Positions 12,319-23,518 of a stretch of 64,000 nt of DNA are shown in pieces (positions within the stretch are counted from its first letter, which is position 1; each line of letters begins with the position of its first letter). The notes under the pieces are model-generated. The model saw nothing but the letters and a program-made list of their open reading frames with translations. It was not told the origin of the DNA and searched no databases. This DNA comes from Apoda limacodes (Eukaryota; Arthropoda; Insecta; Lepidoptera; Limacodidae). Location of the stretch: assembly GCA_946406115.1 (NCBI GenBank), contig OX291553.1:9925001-9989000 (forward strand), written 5' to 3'. The position numbers and the translations under genes are program-made.

Positions 12319-15300
12319 CAAACTAGCTTACCTTGTGGCTTCGCCCTCCTGTCATTTAGTAATTGAGTTAATAGATAACCTTTATCCTTCGTACACCGTG
12401 CCTTAAACTGTTCTTTAGGATAGGTAAGTAGTGCTCCCCGCCAACTCCTACATTTATAACGCTGCGGAGGTGGCAAACAACCAGACGACCATGTATTTAT
12501 CCTTACTACTATGACTAACTACGGAACTAAAGGGACCATCTCGTTATTATTTGAATATAACCTACGATCGGTCGGTTCGAACCCGAGGCTCCTTAAGTTT
12601 AAATAGCCGCTAGTCCGGAGAAGCTATACTCGCCCGAAACATATGCCGTGCAAGCTAAGTTCACAAGAAATAATAAAATAGGTGTGCGATTACGCACATG
12701 GTTAAGTGGTGAATTGTTCATCAGAGTAATTAAGGCGACAGAACACCTAGTTTGACACACAATAAATATGTTTAAGGTGGATTGTAAGGAAGACATATCC
12801 ACACTCAGGACCCGGCGCATTAGCCAGATCAAGTAAGGGTTAGCCCTTTCTGAGTGTTTAGAACTTAACGTTTCGGCTTTCCATACAACAATTCAGAGCC
12901 TCATCAGTTAGTAGAGAATTGTGTATGATTATACTAATACGTCTTCAACGGGGTGATTCATGGCGAAGAATAGAACAAATCCTGACCCACTAACGTCACC
13001 TCATAGCCTGTTAATAAAGTTTGGTCAATGTTGAAGTTCTGTCATCTTTATCTTAAATGGCTTAGTCAAAACATAAATTAAACAGTATAAAGCAATAAAA
13101 TAAAGCTTAGATAGTCTAATTAAAAATTAGACTCTCTAGATTAATGTCGCGGCTCTGAAAAACATATGAGGTTTACGTTTATTTTTACACAGGAAACAAA
13201 TATTTAAATATGAACACAATAATACTTAGCTTTCCAAATCTATCCGTCGCAATAATGGGTGGAGTGGAGGTATTATTTATTTATGGATTCCTTAAGGAGA
13301 TTGGGTTAAAAATCCCACGTTAAATTTTAGCCACCCATTACCTAAACGGAATCTAACAGTTCAGTTTCCTTACTCGACGCCGGTGAAGGGTGGAACTGGA
13401 GCCAACCCAGATCTAGGTTTTATCAGCCCCCTCACACCCTTAGATTCCTGAAGCCTGCAATTATCCTAGTATGTCTCTAACACCAAGCCCCAATCTTCCT
13501 CTAATCTTATAACAAGCCAGACCCCGCTTGAGGAACCCCTACTGTGACTGCCCCGTCCTCGCCTACCTCTATCTACCAAGGGTCTGCTCGCTTTGGGGCC
13601 ACTATACCGCAAAGCAGCACGATATTGTAATTTAAGATTGTTATGATAATAAATAGTGAATATATGGATACCATTAACATAATAACGAATTACATGCAAC
13701 AAAGTCGTACAACTTTGATGAGCACCTACTAAATCGTGTAGGGTTTCCTTTAATAGGAATTCAAGACAAGGTTCACACAAGGATCACCTACTCAACATAT
13801 ATATGCACAGCAAGGGCCACACAAGGATTACCCTAGCAAGTCCTTTGGGGGGTCCCTTCACATCGACTCAGATCAGTGCGAGTAACCACGGCCCAGGGGC
13901 CCGCGTAGGGTTTTATCCAGTGAGGATATCCAAACTCATACACATACACGCTCTAAAGGGAATACACAGGGGTTACTACTTATACATGTATATATGCACA
14001 GAAAGGGCCACACAAGGATTACCCTAGCAAGTCCTTTGGGGGGTCCCTTCACATCGACTCAGATCAGTGCGAGTAACCACGGCCCAGGGGCCCGCGTAGG
14101 GTTTTATCCAGTGAGGATATCCAAACTCATACACATACACGCTCTAAAGGGAATACACAAGATTTACCCTAGCCTTAACCCTAGGCTTAGCCGATTTCCT
14201 ATCTAATCAGATCAGGGCTTAATTACGGGGTTTTCCTCCCACAAGATATCACAAAATTTACAACATCATGTTAAAAGACACCGATCCCGGCAGGAACCTT
14301 TTACTCCACTAGATTTCCTACAGAAATCGGCAATCTCTTTTCCTTAGAGAGTACATAGCCAACAATGTCAACAAATTACCTCTGCATTCTCAATAAGTAA
14401 GGGTTTCTTCCTTCTCTACTCCAAATTTACAACTAGAATCCCAACCAAAAAGTCAACCACTTTCAATTTTCCCCAACCAACCCTTCACTTTAACCAAGGT
14501 GGCATCTTACACGGTCCCTTACACAGTCCTTACGCCATGGTATAAAGGAAGTCCCTCACAAAGCCCCATAGTACAAACCCATCAATAATAAGTTGACATT
14601 GCTAGCCTCAGTTCTCACAAAAGACACTTACTGATATTTGATGTAGGCGAAACGTGCACGGCGTCGGTATTAAATTTCTTCAAATCTTTGTTCGTCCTGT
14701 CCTTCCCGCTTCCTCAGGAATCTCGAGCACGGCCAGCCTCTCGGTACGACGACAGTGGAAAAGGGTGCCGCAACTGACGCCTATCGCTTATAACCGTTCT
14801 CCCCTCCCCCCCGATAGACGCGGCCTGAACACGTGGCGTGTCTAGGGATTGTGGCGCCAGTTAATTTCTTCTTTATTTTACTTCCACGTGTACCCACGTG
14901 CTTCGCATTTTAGTGGCCAGTTACTTTATAGTAATAATCGAACAATCATATCGAAATCGTCACCCGATTCTACTAAACTCTTTACCTGCCGAACTAGTTT
15001 CTCCGCTTCTTTGTGACTCGATTATACAGCTTCGATTAATTTACACATTGAAGGCTCGTCGTAAGCGGCGCGGAGCCTACTCTACTATCCCTCTCGCACC
15101 CTACGATATTTATAACAATTAACTGAAAATAATCGATCGATATTCTCCATATATTTTAACCTCCTGGTTATCTGCTACTTTACGAATCGGTCGTATTTAA
15201 CGAGTAATTATTTTTCTTTGTGTTGATGATTTTAGGATCCCACTGCGATTTACGCCTTATGGCGTAGATATAAATATATTAATCTAAGACCGGTGAGGAC

Positions 15301-15527
15301 ATCCGGGCCACTCACTCACTTAATGTTTCATCGATCTCGTTTCTATCCATTTATTAGGAGTATCCGATCGGTATGAATTACGAAGGTGATTAATCAAATT
15401 TATATTTATTATTGATAAATTCTATCTTTAATTCACCTGCTCTCTTAAAACTTAAATTAGCATGTCAACACCGTGTCGTGGGGTCCAGATTATTACAATT
15501 CTTTATAAAAGGCTTGGGACCACTACA
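12319..15527. repeat. Right copy of the giant direct repeat
   Basis: Matches 1-3209 without a visible mismatch, including the 191-bp internal duplication (13799-14184), the E-box cluster and the TATAAAA near the end. The repeat ends at CACTACA. Flanking DNA then begins ACCCTCATCGG. If this were an LTR element, a 4-6 bp target duplication beginning ACCC would be expected before the left copy, outside this window. No obvious polypurine tract of classical form sits just before 12319. However, the repeat may begin earlier than 12319, because its left partner is truncated by the window. Confidence 0.9.
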
Positions 15528-15865
15528 ACCCTCATCGGTAATTGCTCACTTTCACCTCCCGGTGAACAAAGCACTATTCACTGAAAGGAATATTCTTTTG
15601 TCGACATACTCGTATCAGGTGACTCGATTTCCCAGAATCTCTTTCCCTACTGATCTTTAATAACCCGTAACGCTATCGTCAATTACAGCATCCTTTATGT
15701 TACCCGATCAAATTTATATTGAGCACATGCCGTCCTATTGTTGCCATGGCAGCGTGAAGTCGCCGTTAATCTGCAATGACAGTATTTATTGGAAGGTATA
15801 TAGAAGAGTACGTTAAACATATTAGACATTTTAAGGACTTGACTTAATTCACACAGATTTAATTA

Positions 15866-16063
15866 AAAATCGGCCAAGTGCGAGTCGGACTCGCGCACGA
15901 TACCGTACCACAATCTATAAAAACGGCAAAAAATACGAGCTAAAAAATCACGTTTGTTGTATGGGAGCGCCTTAAATATTTATTTATCCTATTTTTTTGT
16001 TATAGCGGAGTCTTAGTAATAGGGTCCCGTTTTTTGCCCTTTGAGTACGGAACCCTAAAACGA
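15866..16063 (+). repeat. Repeat A copy (internally deleted)
   Basis: Begins AAAAATCGGCCAAGTGCGAG and ends CCCTTTGAGTACGGAACCC, the two ends of a dispersed repeat common in lepidopteran genomes. Full copies are about 400-450 bp, so this one has lost most of its middle. Confidence 0.8.
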
Positions 16064-16220
16064 TATTTTCGTCGTTTTTATACTGTTATAATTATGAAAA
16101 CAATATCCTTAACAACCTCATACGTCCCTACTAATGGAGCACGGCCTATCCTAATATTAGGCGAAAGCAATTTCGGACATAGTCCAACACGCGGGCTCAG
16201 TGCACTTTGTGGATTTGACA

Positions 16221-16385
16221 TACTGGCAGGTATAGGTTTTTTGACATGCGACGTAACCTCACGATGTTTACCTTCACTGAAAAGCCAGTGGTGTAAATAA
16301 ACAATGTACTTGAGAAATTAAGAAAAAGACCTATAGGTACACGCAGGGCTCGAACCTCCACTTGGCCACCACCGACCAACAGTAT
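16221..16385 (+). repeat. SINE-like repeat with tRNA-like 3' part
   Basis: Contains TCACGATGTTTACCTTCACTG, GCCAGTGGTGTAAATAA and GCAGGGCTCGAACCTCC. The same ordered motifs recur at 57110-57290. GGCTCGAACC resembles a reversed tRNA B box. Confidence 0.6.
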
Positions 16386-16567
16386 ATATGAGTATATATC
16401 TTATGCTAATTCTACTAATATAATAAATGCGAAAGTTTGAGAATTAGTTTTAGGTACTATGTTTTTTTACTCCTTCACGCTAACAACAACTGGACCGGTT
16501 TCCCTGAAATTTAGAATAAAAAAAAGCTAAGTAAGCCTAAGCTTAACTAAGTAATAGGCCTAGAATC

Positions 16568-16812
16568 ATTGTCGGCTCAGAGGGTAATTACTCGACTGCT
16601 GAATAAACGGGCGCAAGATAGATTTAAGCGATGAACATTCGTGTTTGTCTCACAGAGTGTGTTTTTTATGTATGTATTTACAAAAATAAATAACAAGATT
16701 TTAGTTATATATGTATTTGTGTCCGTTGTCTAGTACCTATCCATAGTACAAACTTTGCTTGATTTGGGACCAGATGGCACTGTAAATAATGTCCAAAACT
16801 ATTTATTATAAT
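16568..16812 (+). repeat. tRNA-headed SINE
   Basis: A worn tRNA-like head (TGTCGGCTCAGAGGGTAATT) is followed by the body phrases GCGATGAACATTCGTGTTTG, ATGTATTTGTGTCCGTTGTC and CAGATGGCACTGTAAATAAT. The copies at 25808 and 30341 have the same order of parts. Confidence 0.75.
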
Positions 16813-16984
16813 TAAAAATAAGCACATTTATCCGGCGCATTAAATCAGAAACAAAAGTTTTCGGAGAAATAATTATAAACCAAGTAAAATATAGCTTCGA
16901 GGGTATTTATAGTTTTCAGACTATGTTGCCTTGTCTTGTTTTGCTGAAATGAAATTTAGTGTGTTGAGTAAAGTGCTGCTATTG

Positions 16985-17248
16985 GTGCTTGCAATATTTG
17001 AGGCGCCACTCGCACGTTTCCGACCCTTTAAAAATCTAATTACTTCTTTCTTGAAGAATTCCATATTGTAGAGGGCTCATTTCACAACCTAAATGTTCGC
17101 GGAAGGAAGATCCTCTAAAACCGCATTGTACGTGACCATTAGGTTCTAATGAACCATTGAGGACGAATTCCCTGCTGATGGCGAACGGTGCGATGGTAGA
17201 AAGTTGCCGTCTGCATTATTTCGACAATTTCTTAGAAGACTTTAAAGA
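16985..17248 (-). repeat. 3' part of a CR1-like LINE, split by a second LINE
   Basis: Read on the minus strand, it matches the tails at 37440-37610 and 41586-41780: GGGTTCTTCAAGAAAG then TTAAAGGGTCGGAAACG. It ends exactly where the oligo(T) of the next LINE starts, so that LINE probably inserted into it. Confidence 0.75.
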
Positions 17249-17361
17249 TTTTTTTTTTTTTTATTTATTCATTATAGTTAGTTAGTTAGTTGGACTTATG
17301 TTTTCCGCACTTAGCCTCATAATAGGGCCATTGTACGTAGGTAACCAATACCTGTCATTGG

Positions 17362-18276
17362 TTACTCATACCATCCCAGCTCCATCCAAAAGTTAAGGAG
17401 GCATCTGATGTTATTCAGCGCCTCTCTCATGGTTTGTGGATTCTTAAGGAGCTTTGTCCGTTGGTGAAGAACCAAGTGAGACGGTGTCTCCTCGGCTTCC
17501 ATACAGCCCCTGCATAGAGGACTGTCGGTAACGCCGATATTGAAAAAGTGCCTGTTTAGCGGGTAGTGACCTGTTATTATGCCAACTATGTAGCGTAGGT
17601 TTTTCCTGCTAAGTTTTAACAGTTTGTGCGACAGATTTGCGTCCAAGGATGTAAGAACATTCTTGGTTTGTTTGCAGTCTGTCTGTTCTGCCCACTGTTT
17701 GTTGTGTTGTTGTTAGGTTCTGTCACGTAACCATGTTTTGAGTTGGATGAATGGTATCGGTACAATTGGTTCGGGTCCCATTATTTTAGTGCCCGATCCT
17801 CTCTTTGCCAACTCATCTGCCGCATCATTGCCTAGAGACCCATTATGACCACGTATCCATTGAAGAGTAACCCGGTTCTTCAATGCAATTTTTTGCAGTT
17901 CACAGTGACACTCCAGGATTAGTCCACTGTTGATGCGGTTGTTGTTGAGAGCTTGTAGCACAGCGGCACTGTCGGAGATGATGCATATCGATGCATCGCT
18001 TATGCCTCTAGACAAGACCGCTGTTGCAGCTCGGGTAATCCCAACACATTCTGCTTGGAAGATGGTGTTGAATGCACCCAAGCTCGTTGATATGTTGATG
18101 TTCAGGTCATGGAAGAATACCCCTGCGCCCGTTCCTGATTTCGTTTTGGAGCCATTGGTGTAGATCCTGACTTCATGGATTCCGGAGCTATCCTTTTCTT
18201 CCTCATGAAGCTGGATACGGCATTTTTTGTCAAAGGTAAAGGTTTTTGGGTTGATGTCACATGTCGCCTCTATCAT
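17362..18276 (-). pseudogene. LINE ORF2, RNase H and C-terminal zinc motif (broken)
   Basis: RNase H removes the RNA strand during retrotransposition. The domain shows RIYTNGSKTKSGTGAGVFF (first acid; Asn stands where Asp is usual, D to N in the TDGS motif), QAECVGITRA (Glu), ISDSAAVLQAL (Asp) and IRGHNGSLGNDAADELAKRG (HxG and Asp). Downstream, after TAA at 17713-17715 in the same frame, CRGCMEAEETPSHLVLH gives a C..C....H....H zinc motif typical of insect LINE C-termini. The first catalytic acid is thus altered and the tail is cut off by a stop. Confidence 0.8.
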
Positions 18277-18357
18277 CGGTTGCTCGTTTCCTATTGCCTC
18301 CTTGAGTCGTGCATGAGTGATTCTGCCGGCCCGTTTCCAGAGCCCTACTTTCTTAAG

Positions 18358-19719
18358 TCATATGGCTGCAGCGGCAGCTTCTTGTTGCATAACAAGATGA
18401 AGGGGTCTGAGGTTGAGAAAGACTTCTAATGCTGTCGTGGGAGTCGTTTTCATTATGCCTGTGGTTGCTAGGCAGGCAAGATGCTGCAGGCTTTGTAGTT
18501 TATTTTTTACTGTGCTTAACTGAGTTCGGGGCCACCAAACTACTGCACCATATGTTATCATGGGTCGTATTATGGCTGTATAAAGCCATAGGGTTATGGA
18601 TGGCTTAAGGCCCCATTTCTTGCCTATTAGTCTTCCGCATTGCCAGAAGGTTGTACATGCCTTGGTTATTTTTTTGCTTAGATGCTTACTCCAATTTAGT
18701 TTGTTGTCTAAAATTACCCCAAGGTATTTGACTTCACTTGAAAGGGTAATCTCAATGTTAAATTGTTTTGGCATGGTAGTTATTTGAATTTTCCTTTTAT
18801 TTGTGAAAAGGACTAATTCTGTTTTGTTGGGGTTTACCGTCAGTTCATGGTGGTGACACCACTCTTCCATGATTCTGATGATTCTGAGGGCTAGTTGTAT
18901 GCGAGTGCAGTAAAAATTTTCTGAGTTTCCTTTGATCAGAATGGTAATGTCGTCCGCGTAACCTACTGTGTAGTAACATCTATCGTTAAGACGTTTCAGT
19001 AGATCGTCCACCACAATGTTCCACAGTAAAGGGGAGAGTACTCCTCCTTGTGGGCAGCCTTTGGCTACAATGCGTCTCGTGGTGGTGTTAACTGTAAATT
19101 GTACTGCTCCTAGCTTCAGAAGTTGATCAATCCACCCACTGATGGTTTGTTCGACTCCAAATCTACTAAGAGAGCGGCGGATGCTGTTAAATTTCGTTTT
19201 GTCGAACGCTCCTTCGATGTCAATGAAAGCGCCTAGTGTCATTAGCTTATCAGAGAGGGCTGCTTCTATAGTTCCTACGACAGCGTGTAGGGCTGATTCT
19301 GTCGATCTACCCTTTCTATAAGCATGTTGTTGGCGGTGCATTGGCATGCGCGTTTGTGCACCCACCCTTATATATCTATCTGTTAGCCTCTCTAGAGTCT
19401 TCAGCATGAAGGATGTCAGACTAATTGGCCTGTAAGATTTCGCCTGTGTGTAGTCAGATTTACCCGGTTTTGGTAAAAATATGACCTTGACTTCTCTCTA
19501 CTGGCGAGGTATATAGTTGTGAGCTATGGAAGCTCTAAATATATCAACTAGATTTGGCACAAGTGTTGTTTGTCCCCATTTCAAGAGTGCTGGAAATATG
19601 TTGCCCAGGCCAGCCGATTTGAAGGGTTGGAAGCTTTCAATTTCCCACACAACTCGGTCTGCAGTGACCATGGATTTGGCTATATTCCAGTCTGTAGGGG
19701 TTGGTTCTCTGTGTTCCAT
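18358..19719 (-). pseudogene. LINE ORF2, reverse transcriptase part (broken)
   Basis: This part copies element RNA into DNA at the nick. Motifs in order: FKSAGLGNIFPALLK (domain 1, the usual G.D.I), LPKPGK and SYRPISLTSF (read after the TAG at 19498-19500), AYRKGRSTESAL, IDIEGAFD (domain A), GCPQGGVLSPLLWN (domain B), VGYADDITILIKG (domain C, catalytic YADD), then NPNKTELVLF and VKYLGVILD. All catalytic aspartates survive. TAG at 19498 replaces the Trp expected in the W+....F.PKPGK motif. TGA at 18358-18360 separates this part from RNase H in the same frame, and a CGA-to-TGA change would explain it. Confidence 0.88.
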
Positions 19720-20856
19720 ATTTTCCCAGTTTGGGTTGTCAGTGAAGCTCCTCGCTTATCTCGCTATCAGAGGTCGCATATGTACCATCCTATTTTTTTA
19801 TTGAGCCCAGAGCTGTTTTTATCTTGTGATAATATTTTTTTTACTCTAGCTGCTTCATTGGTGATGATACTGGGCTTGTTTATATCGTTCCCAGTCTATT
19901 TCAGTTCTTGTGTTTTTGGCTCGATTAAAGAGTCTTTTCAGATTGAGTTTGAGTCTCTCTAGTTCTGGCCCCTACCAGTGAGACTTTTCCCCTATGATTG
20001 GTGTTGTAGGGGTGCAGGCTTGCTGGTATCTGTGTTGGATACACGTGGTTAGTGTGTTTATATTATGTTCTATGTTATCTGTGCTGTTGGTAATGTCTTT
20101 AAAGGTGATTACATCTACCTCATGTTGAAGAAGGGTCGTGTACCTCGCAACGTCCGTCTTACGTGGGTTACGATTTGGTTGCTGGTCCTTCTCATGCACT
20201 TGTATGGTATAGCAGATTCTCCTGTGGTCTGCAAAGGATGGCTCAGCGGAGACATGCCAGTTTGACACAAGATCCGTTGCTCCATCGGATGCGAGAGTTA
20301 CATCTACTATGGTCTGATATCTGGAATTAACAAAAGTGGGCTCCGAGCCATTGTTAATTATAGAAAGGTTAGTTGAGAATATATACTCTGTTGGAGACTC
20401 ACCTCGTTGGTTCGGTGTTGGTCTCCCCCATAGAGGGTGGTGACCATTTGCGTCAGCTGATATTAAAATGTCTCAGCCATGGTCTTCGCAGTGTTGCACT
20501 AGTTCAGTCAGCTCCTTAGACGGTATTTTTTTGTTCGTTCTTGTGTCAAGCCTTACAGCTGTAAGGTCTCTGGAATAGAAATTGGTTAGTAGCAAGGCTG
20601 GTATTGATCTGGGTATGTATATACATGTTCTCGGTTGATTAGCCGAGATTTTGTGTAGTAACTCACCTCCGATGTTATTAAGACCGCATATGTTATTTCC
20701 TCTAATCCACGGCTCGTAGATTAGGGCTATGGTCTTCTTGTCAACCTCCAGCAGTCTGCGCAGGGTAGCCGCTGCATTTTGCTTATGCTGGAGGTTAGTT
20801 TGGATCACGCTAATTTGATAGGGACCCGAGAATTTTACCGTCCAACGACTCCCCAT
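19720..20856 (-). pseudogene. LINE ORF2, endonuclease part (broken)
   Basis: This is an APE-type endonuclease of the element. Visible motifs are ISVIQTNLQHKQNAA at the N-terminus (the Q.N..hs.aA motif), a glutamate in ALIYEPWI, SADANGHHPLWG (the DxN..H catalytic motif) and SFADHRRI near the C-terminus (the S..DH motif). All catalytic residues are present. The frame is interrupted by TGA at 20473-20475 and by TAG at 19972-19974. The second replaces the second Trp of a WW.pEL motif that normally marks the link to the reverse transcriptase. Further on, the frame shifts near 19,865 and returns near 19,760. The start overlaps ORF1. Confidence 0.8.
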
Positions 20857-22480
20857 CAGACGACGTGTGGTCGTAGGCGCCTATGTTTGGTGTGGGAGTT
20901 GCGTGTGTGTCCATAGGTGCGTGTTCTGTGGAAGCTAAGGCTGAGGTAGTTGGGTTGGTAGGTGGTAGTGTGTAGCTAGTAGCCTTAGCTCCGTTTATGT
21001 TGGGTTCGTCTGGGGATTCTGTGTCCGCCGAATCACCTCCACCTCCAATAGTGCTGAATCTGATGTACACACTGCCGGAGATGAAGGCGACTCGTCTATC
21101 ACTTTCCAGAATCTTTGCCATCTCGGATTCTGGAATGCCCAGGGTCAGGAAGATACCCTTCTCCAGCATGGTTGCGCCGTACAATTGCCATGATTTTACA
21201 TTGTACCATGGGTTCTGCGCGGTCAGCAGGCGATGGGTCCTCGTTAGGTCGACACCAATGGATTTCGGAAGCCACAGCGATGCGCGGACTCGCTTCGCTA
21301 TATCTGACTGTCGGATGACGGTCAGTTTGCTGTCCGAGATTGGTGACTGTAGGGTGGCTACAGTGTTTTGGAGCCAAGTTAGCGACTCATCATTCTCACA
21401 CCACAATTTTAGTACGCCTTCTGCTATGATAGGTTTCCCTCTAAATGCGGGTGCGAATGGTGGCTCGTTGTCTCTCGGTGAAGCAAGCGCTGCTTCAATA
21501 ATCCTCTCTTCGATGGGGAGTTCGAGCTGCTGTGCTTGATCCACCGTCAGGTCAGTGGCAGGCGTGGCAGCAATAGCTATGAGCAGGTGCGTTTTACTTG
21601 CATCGGCATAGCTAGTTGCTGTCTTCCTCGGTGTCAGATCCAGCTTGGCGCGTTTCGGCCCGTCCCTTGGCGACAAGGTTTCATCGGAGCGCTCCCTCTT
21701 CGCCTTTGCAGGCGGTGTGGGGTGTCCCAATTGCTTAGGTCGATTCGCTGCATAGCGTGATCCGCGTTTCCGTTTTTTCTTCGGACTTGTTGTGGTCGCG
21801 ATTGGTCGGGTTGATCTTGAGGTGTCCCTAGCTCGCTCCAAGAGTCCGCTTTGAGGAGCCTCAGACGTCACCCCTCCCAGTGCTCCGCGCTGTCCAGTCG
21901 TGCTTGCGTTAGCCGTCATCATAGGCTCGCCTGCTGACTGTGTGGTTCCCGCACGCCCGTTGTGGCTGCGTTCCTCACTGAGCGCGTCGCAACTGGTCGA
22001 GGGCGTCGGCCAAGTCAACCTCGTAGCGGCATCGGTGAGAGCTGGGTCCTTTTGTCGGGTCTCCCCTTTAGTCACGTTGGTTTGCTGTGCACTCTGGTCA
22101 GCGTTGGTCTTAGAAGGCTCGCTGTTTCCCGGTTGCACAGTGTTGTTTTTTGAGCGCCGTCCCCGTTGATGGCGGCGCCTGTTGCGTTTTCTGCCTCCAG
22201 GGGCTGCTGGCTTGGCGGAGTTGACGATGGTATTTCTGCGTTCATCTGCTCGACGCGGTACAAGGTGCCAGGAGGCATAAGAAGTTATTTCTGCGCTGGG
22301 CATAGCGTTAGCTAGCTCTCGCAGGTTTATTGTGTGGGTTTGTGAAGTTTTGCTCCCCCCCAGAATACGTGGAGCAGTCTGAGCCCTCGAGCCTGAGCTC
22401 AAAGGTTCAGGAAGGGATTCTCCAGCGTCATGGACGCTGGTACCCTCCTGTGGCAGTTTTCTTTTAAAATTCACATCCAT
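20810..22480 (-). CDS. LINE ORF1 (gag-like, DUF4780-like)
   Basis: An intact ORF of 556 codons if it starts at the Met encoded at 22478-22480 (MDVNFKRKL). An upstream Met at 22576 adds His/Thr-rich residues encoded by a GT microsatellite, so I prefer the internal start. The first 300 residues are low-complexity and basic, with PKKKRKRGSRYA (about residue 235) looking like a nuclear localisation signal. The C-terminal 250 residues form a folded domain with LKLWCENDESLTWLQ, PKSIGVDLTRTHRLLTAQN and WQLYGATMLEKGIFLTLGIP. These resemble the DUF4780 domain of insect LINE ORF1 proteins. No CCHC zinc knuckle is visible. In the family this protein coats the element RNA. Its 3' end overlaps the ORF2 start by about 47 bases. 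Confidence 0.8.
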   Translation of the reverse strand: MDVNFKRKLPQEGTSVHDAGESLPEPLSSGSRAQTAPRILGGSKTSQTHTINLRELANAMPSAEITSYASWHLVPRRADERRNTIVNSAKPAAPGGRKRNRRRHQRGRRSKNNTVQPGNSEPSKTNADQSAQQTNVTKGETRQKDPALTDAATRLTWPTPSTSCDALSEERSHNGRAGTTQSAGEPMMTANASTTGQRGALGGVTSEAPQSGLLERARDTSRSTRPIATTTSPKKKRKRGSRYAANRPKQLGHPTPPAKAKRERSDETLSPRDGPKRAKLDLTPRKTATSYADASKTHLLIAIAATPATDLTVDQAQQLELPIEERIIEAALASPRDNEPPFAPAFRGKPIIAEGVLKLWCENDESLTWLQNTVATLQSPISDSKLTVIRQSDIAKRVRASLWLPKSIGVDLTRTHRLLTAQNPWYNVKSWQLYGATMLEKGIFLTLGIPESEMAKILESDRRVAFISGSVYIRFSTIGGGGDSADTESPDEPNINGAKATSYTLPPTNPTTSALASTEHAPMDTHATPTPNIGAYDHTSSDGESLDGKILGSLSN

Positions 22481-22505
22481 TTCAAAAATTTTCTGCCGGT
22501 TTTGG

Positions 22506-22660
22506 TATGATGTGTATTGTGTGTGTGGTGAGTGATGTTGGTGTGATATAGTGGGTTGACTGGTGTGTGGGTGCATGTGTGTATTGTTGTGTGTGTGTGC
22601 GTGTGGGTTTGTGCGTTATAGAAGGTGTGTGTGTGTGTGTGTGTATGTATGTGCATGTGT
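22506..22660. repeat. GT-rich microsatellite at the LINE 5' end
   Basis: Interrupted TG/GTGT runs lie across the presumed leader of the LINE and give rise to spurious His/Thr-rich reading frames. Confidence 0.9.
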
Positions 22661-23299
22661 ATTTAGGACTGCATTTCCAAGTATGCCCGCTTTGCAGCTC
22701 ATAGGCTCCTTGATAAATGTAGGCCAGGGCCAGACTTGGGACCGGCACCGTCCAGCGTATACAACACAATTGCGTACACGTCTGCACGGGGTTGGGTATT
22801 TATTCATTATATTGAACAAGTTTATTCTGGGACCGGATTTGGACTCCTCACGCTCAAAAGCAAAGGATCACCAAAAAATGGCACGTAATGTCAATAATTT
22901 AGCTGTTGGTTACCTGACTACGTTAAAAACATTATAATATATATTTTTTATTTTAATCATGACAGGCGTTTATAAATTATTTAAGCTTTATAAAAAAAAT
23001 GACAAACCTACTAACATACCAAATTTTGTATCTACAATATTAGGAAGAAGTGAGATTTAAACATTATTTAAAATCATTTGACCAGCTTCATAATAGAAGC
23101 CGCAGGCAATAGGAAGCTTTAAGAACCACATATCTTTGATTTGAATATGGTCATTGTTGTTGTACAAGAAATATTCAAACAAATGAATATCTTTTGAATT
23201 ACTAACCTAAATACAGATCTTCGAGACCTCTTCGAGATCTGCATTGGGATAGTTAACAATATAAACATTTTTTTTTTGGTGTTTGAGGTTTTTAAATTT

Positions 23300-23510
23300 T
23301 AAGTTTTAATTTTGTTTTTGACGTTTACTAACTAATTACTGTGAAATTTCTTAGTCATAATCCCAAGCCGAATGCCTATGTCTGTGGTTTTTCAAAATCT
23401 CATAAACTTTTTTTATAAACTAGAAACACAGCTTTTTTTACAGCTTCAATCGATTTATATGGAAAACAATGAAAAATCGTGTTTAGATAGTTTTTCAAGC
23501 TAATAAACAC
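23300..23510 (+). repeat. Diverged copy of the 24111 MITE interior
   Basis: Shares CTGTGAAATTTCTTAGTCAT, AATCCCAAGCCGAATGCCTA and TCTGTGGTTTTTCAAAATCT with 24186-24260, and more weakly with 63,600-63,780. The terminal repeats are not recognisable. Confidence 0.6.
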
Positions 23511-23518
23511 GTTTATAC

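Larger units (their letters stand above)
17249..22800 (-). mobile_element. Near-full-length non-LTR retrotransposon with RNase H, broken
   Basis: The element runs right to left: a GT-rich leader, a gag-like ORF1, an ORF2 with endonuclease, reverse transcriptase and RNase H, then a poly(A) seen as the T run at 17249-17262. Endonuclease plus RNase H with a long ORF1 lacking CCHC zinc knuckles points to the I/LOA group; the clade call is inference. The 5' end is uncertain (22,670-22,930). ORF2 stays in one frame overall but has nonsense codons at 20473, 19972, 19498, 18358 and 17713. Two apparently compensating indels lie between about 19,760 and 19,865. It is a recent but dead copy. Confidence 0.85.

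Noticed and set aside
20997..21539. 180-codon plus-strand frame opposite LINE ORF1
   Set aside because: It is the antisense shadow of the intact gag-like ORF, with no family motif of its own.
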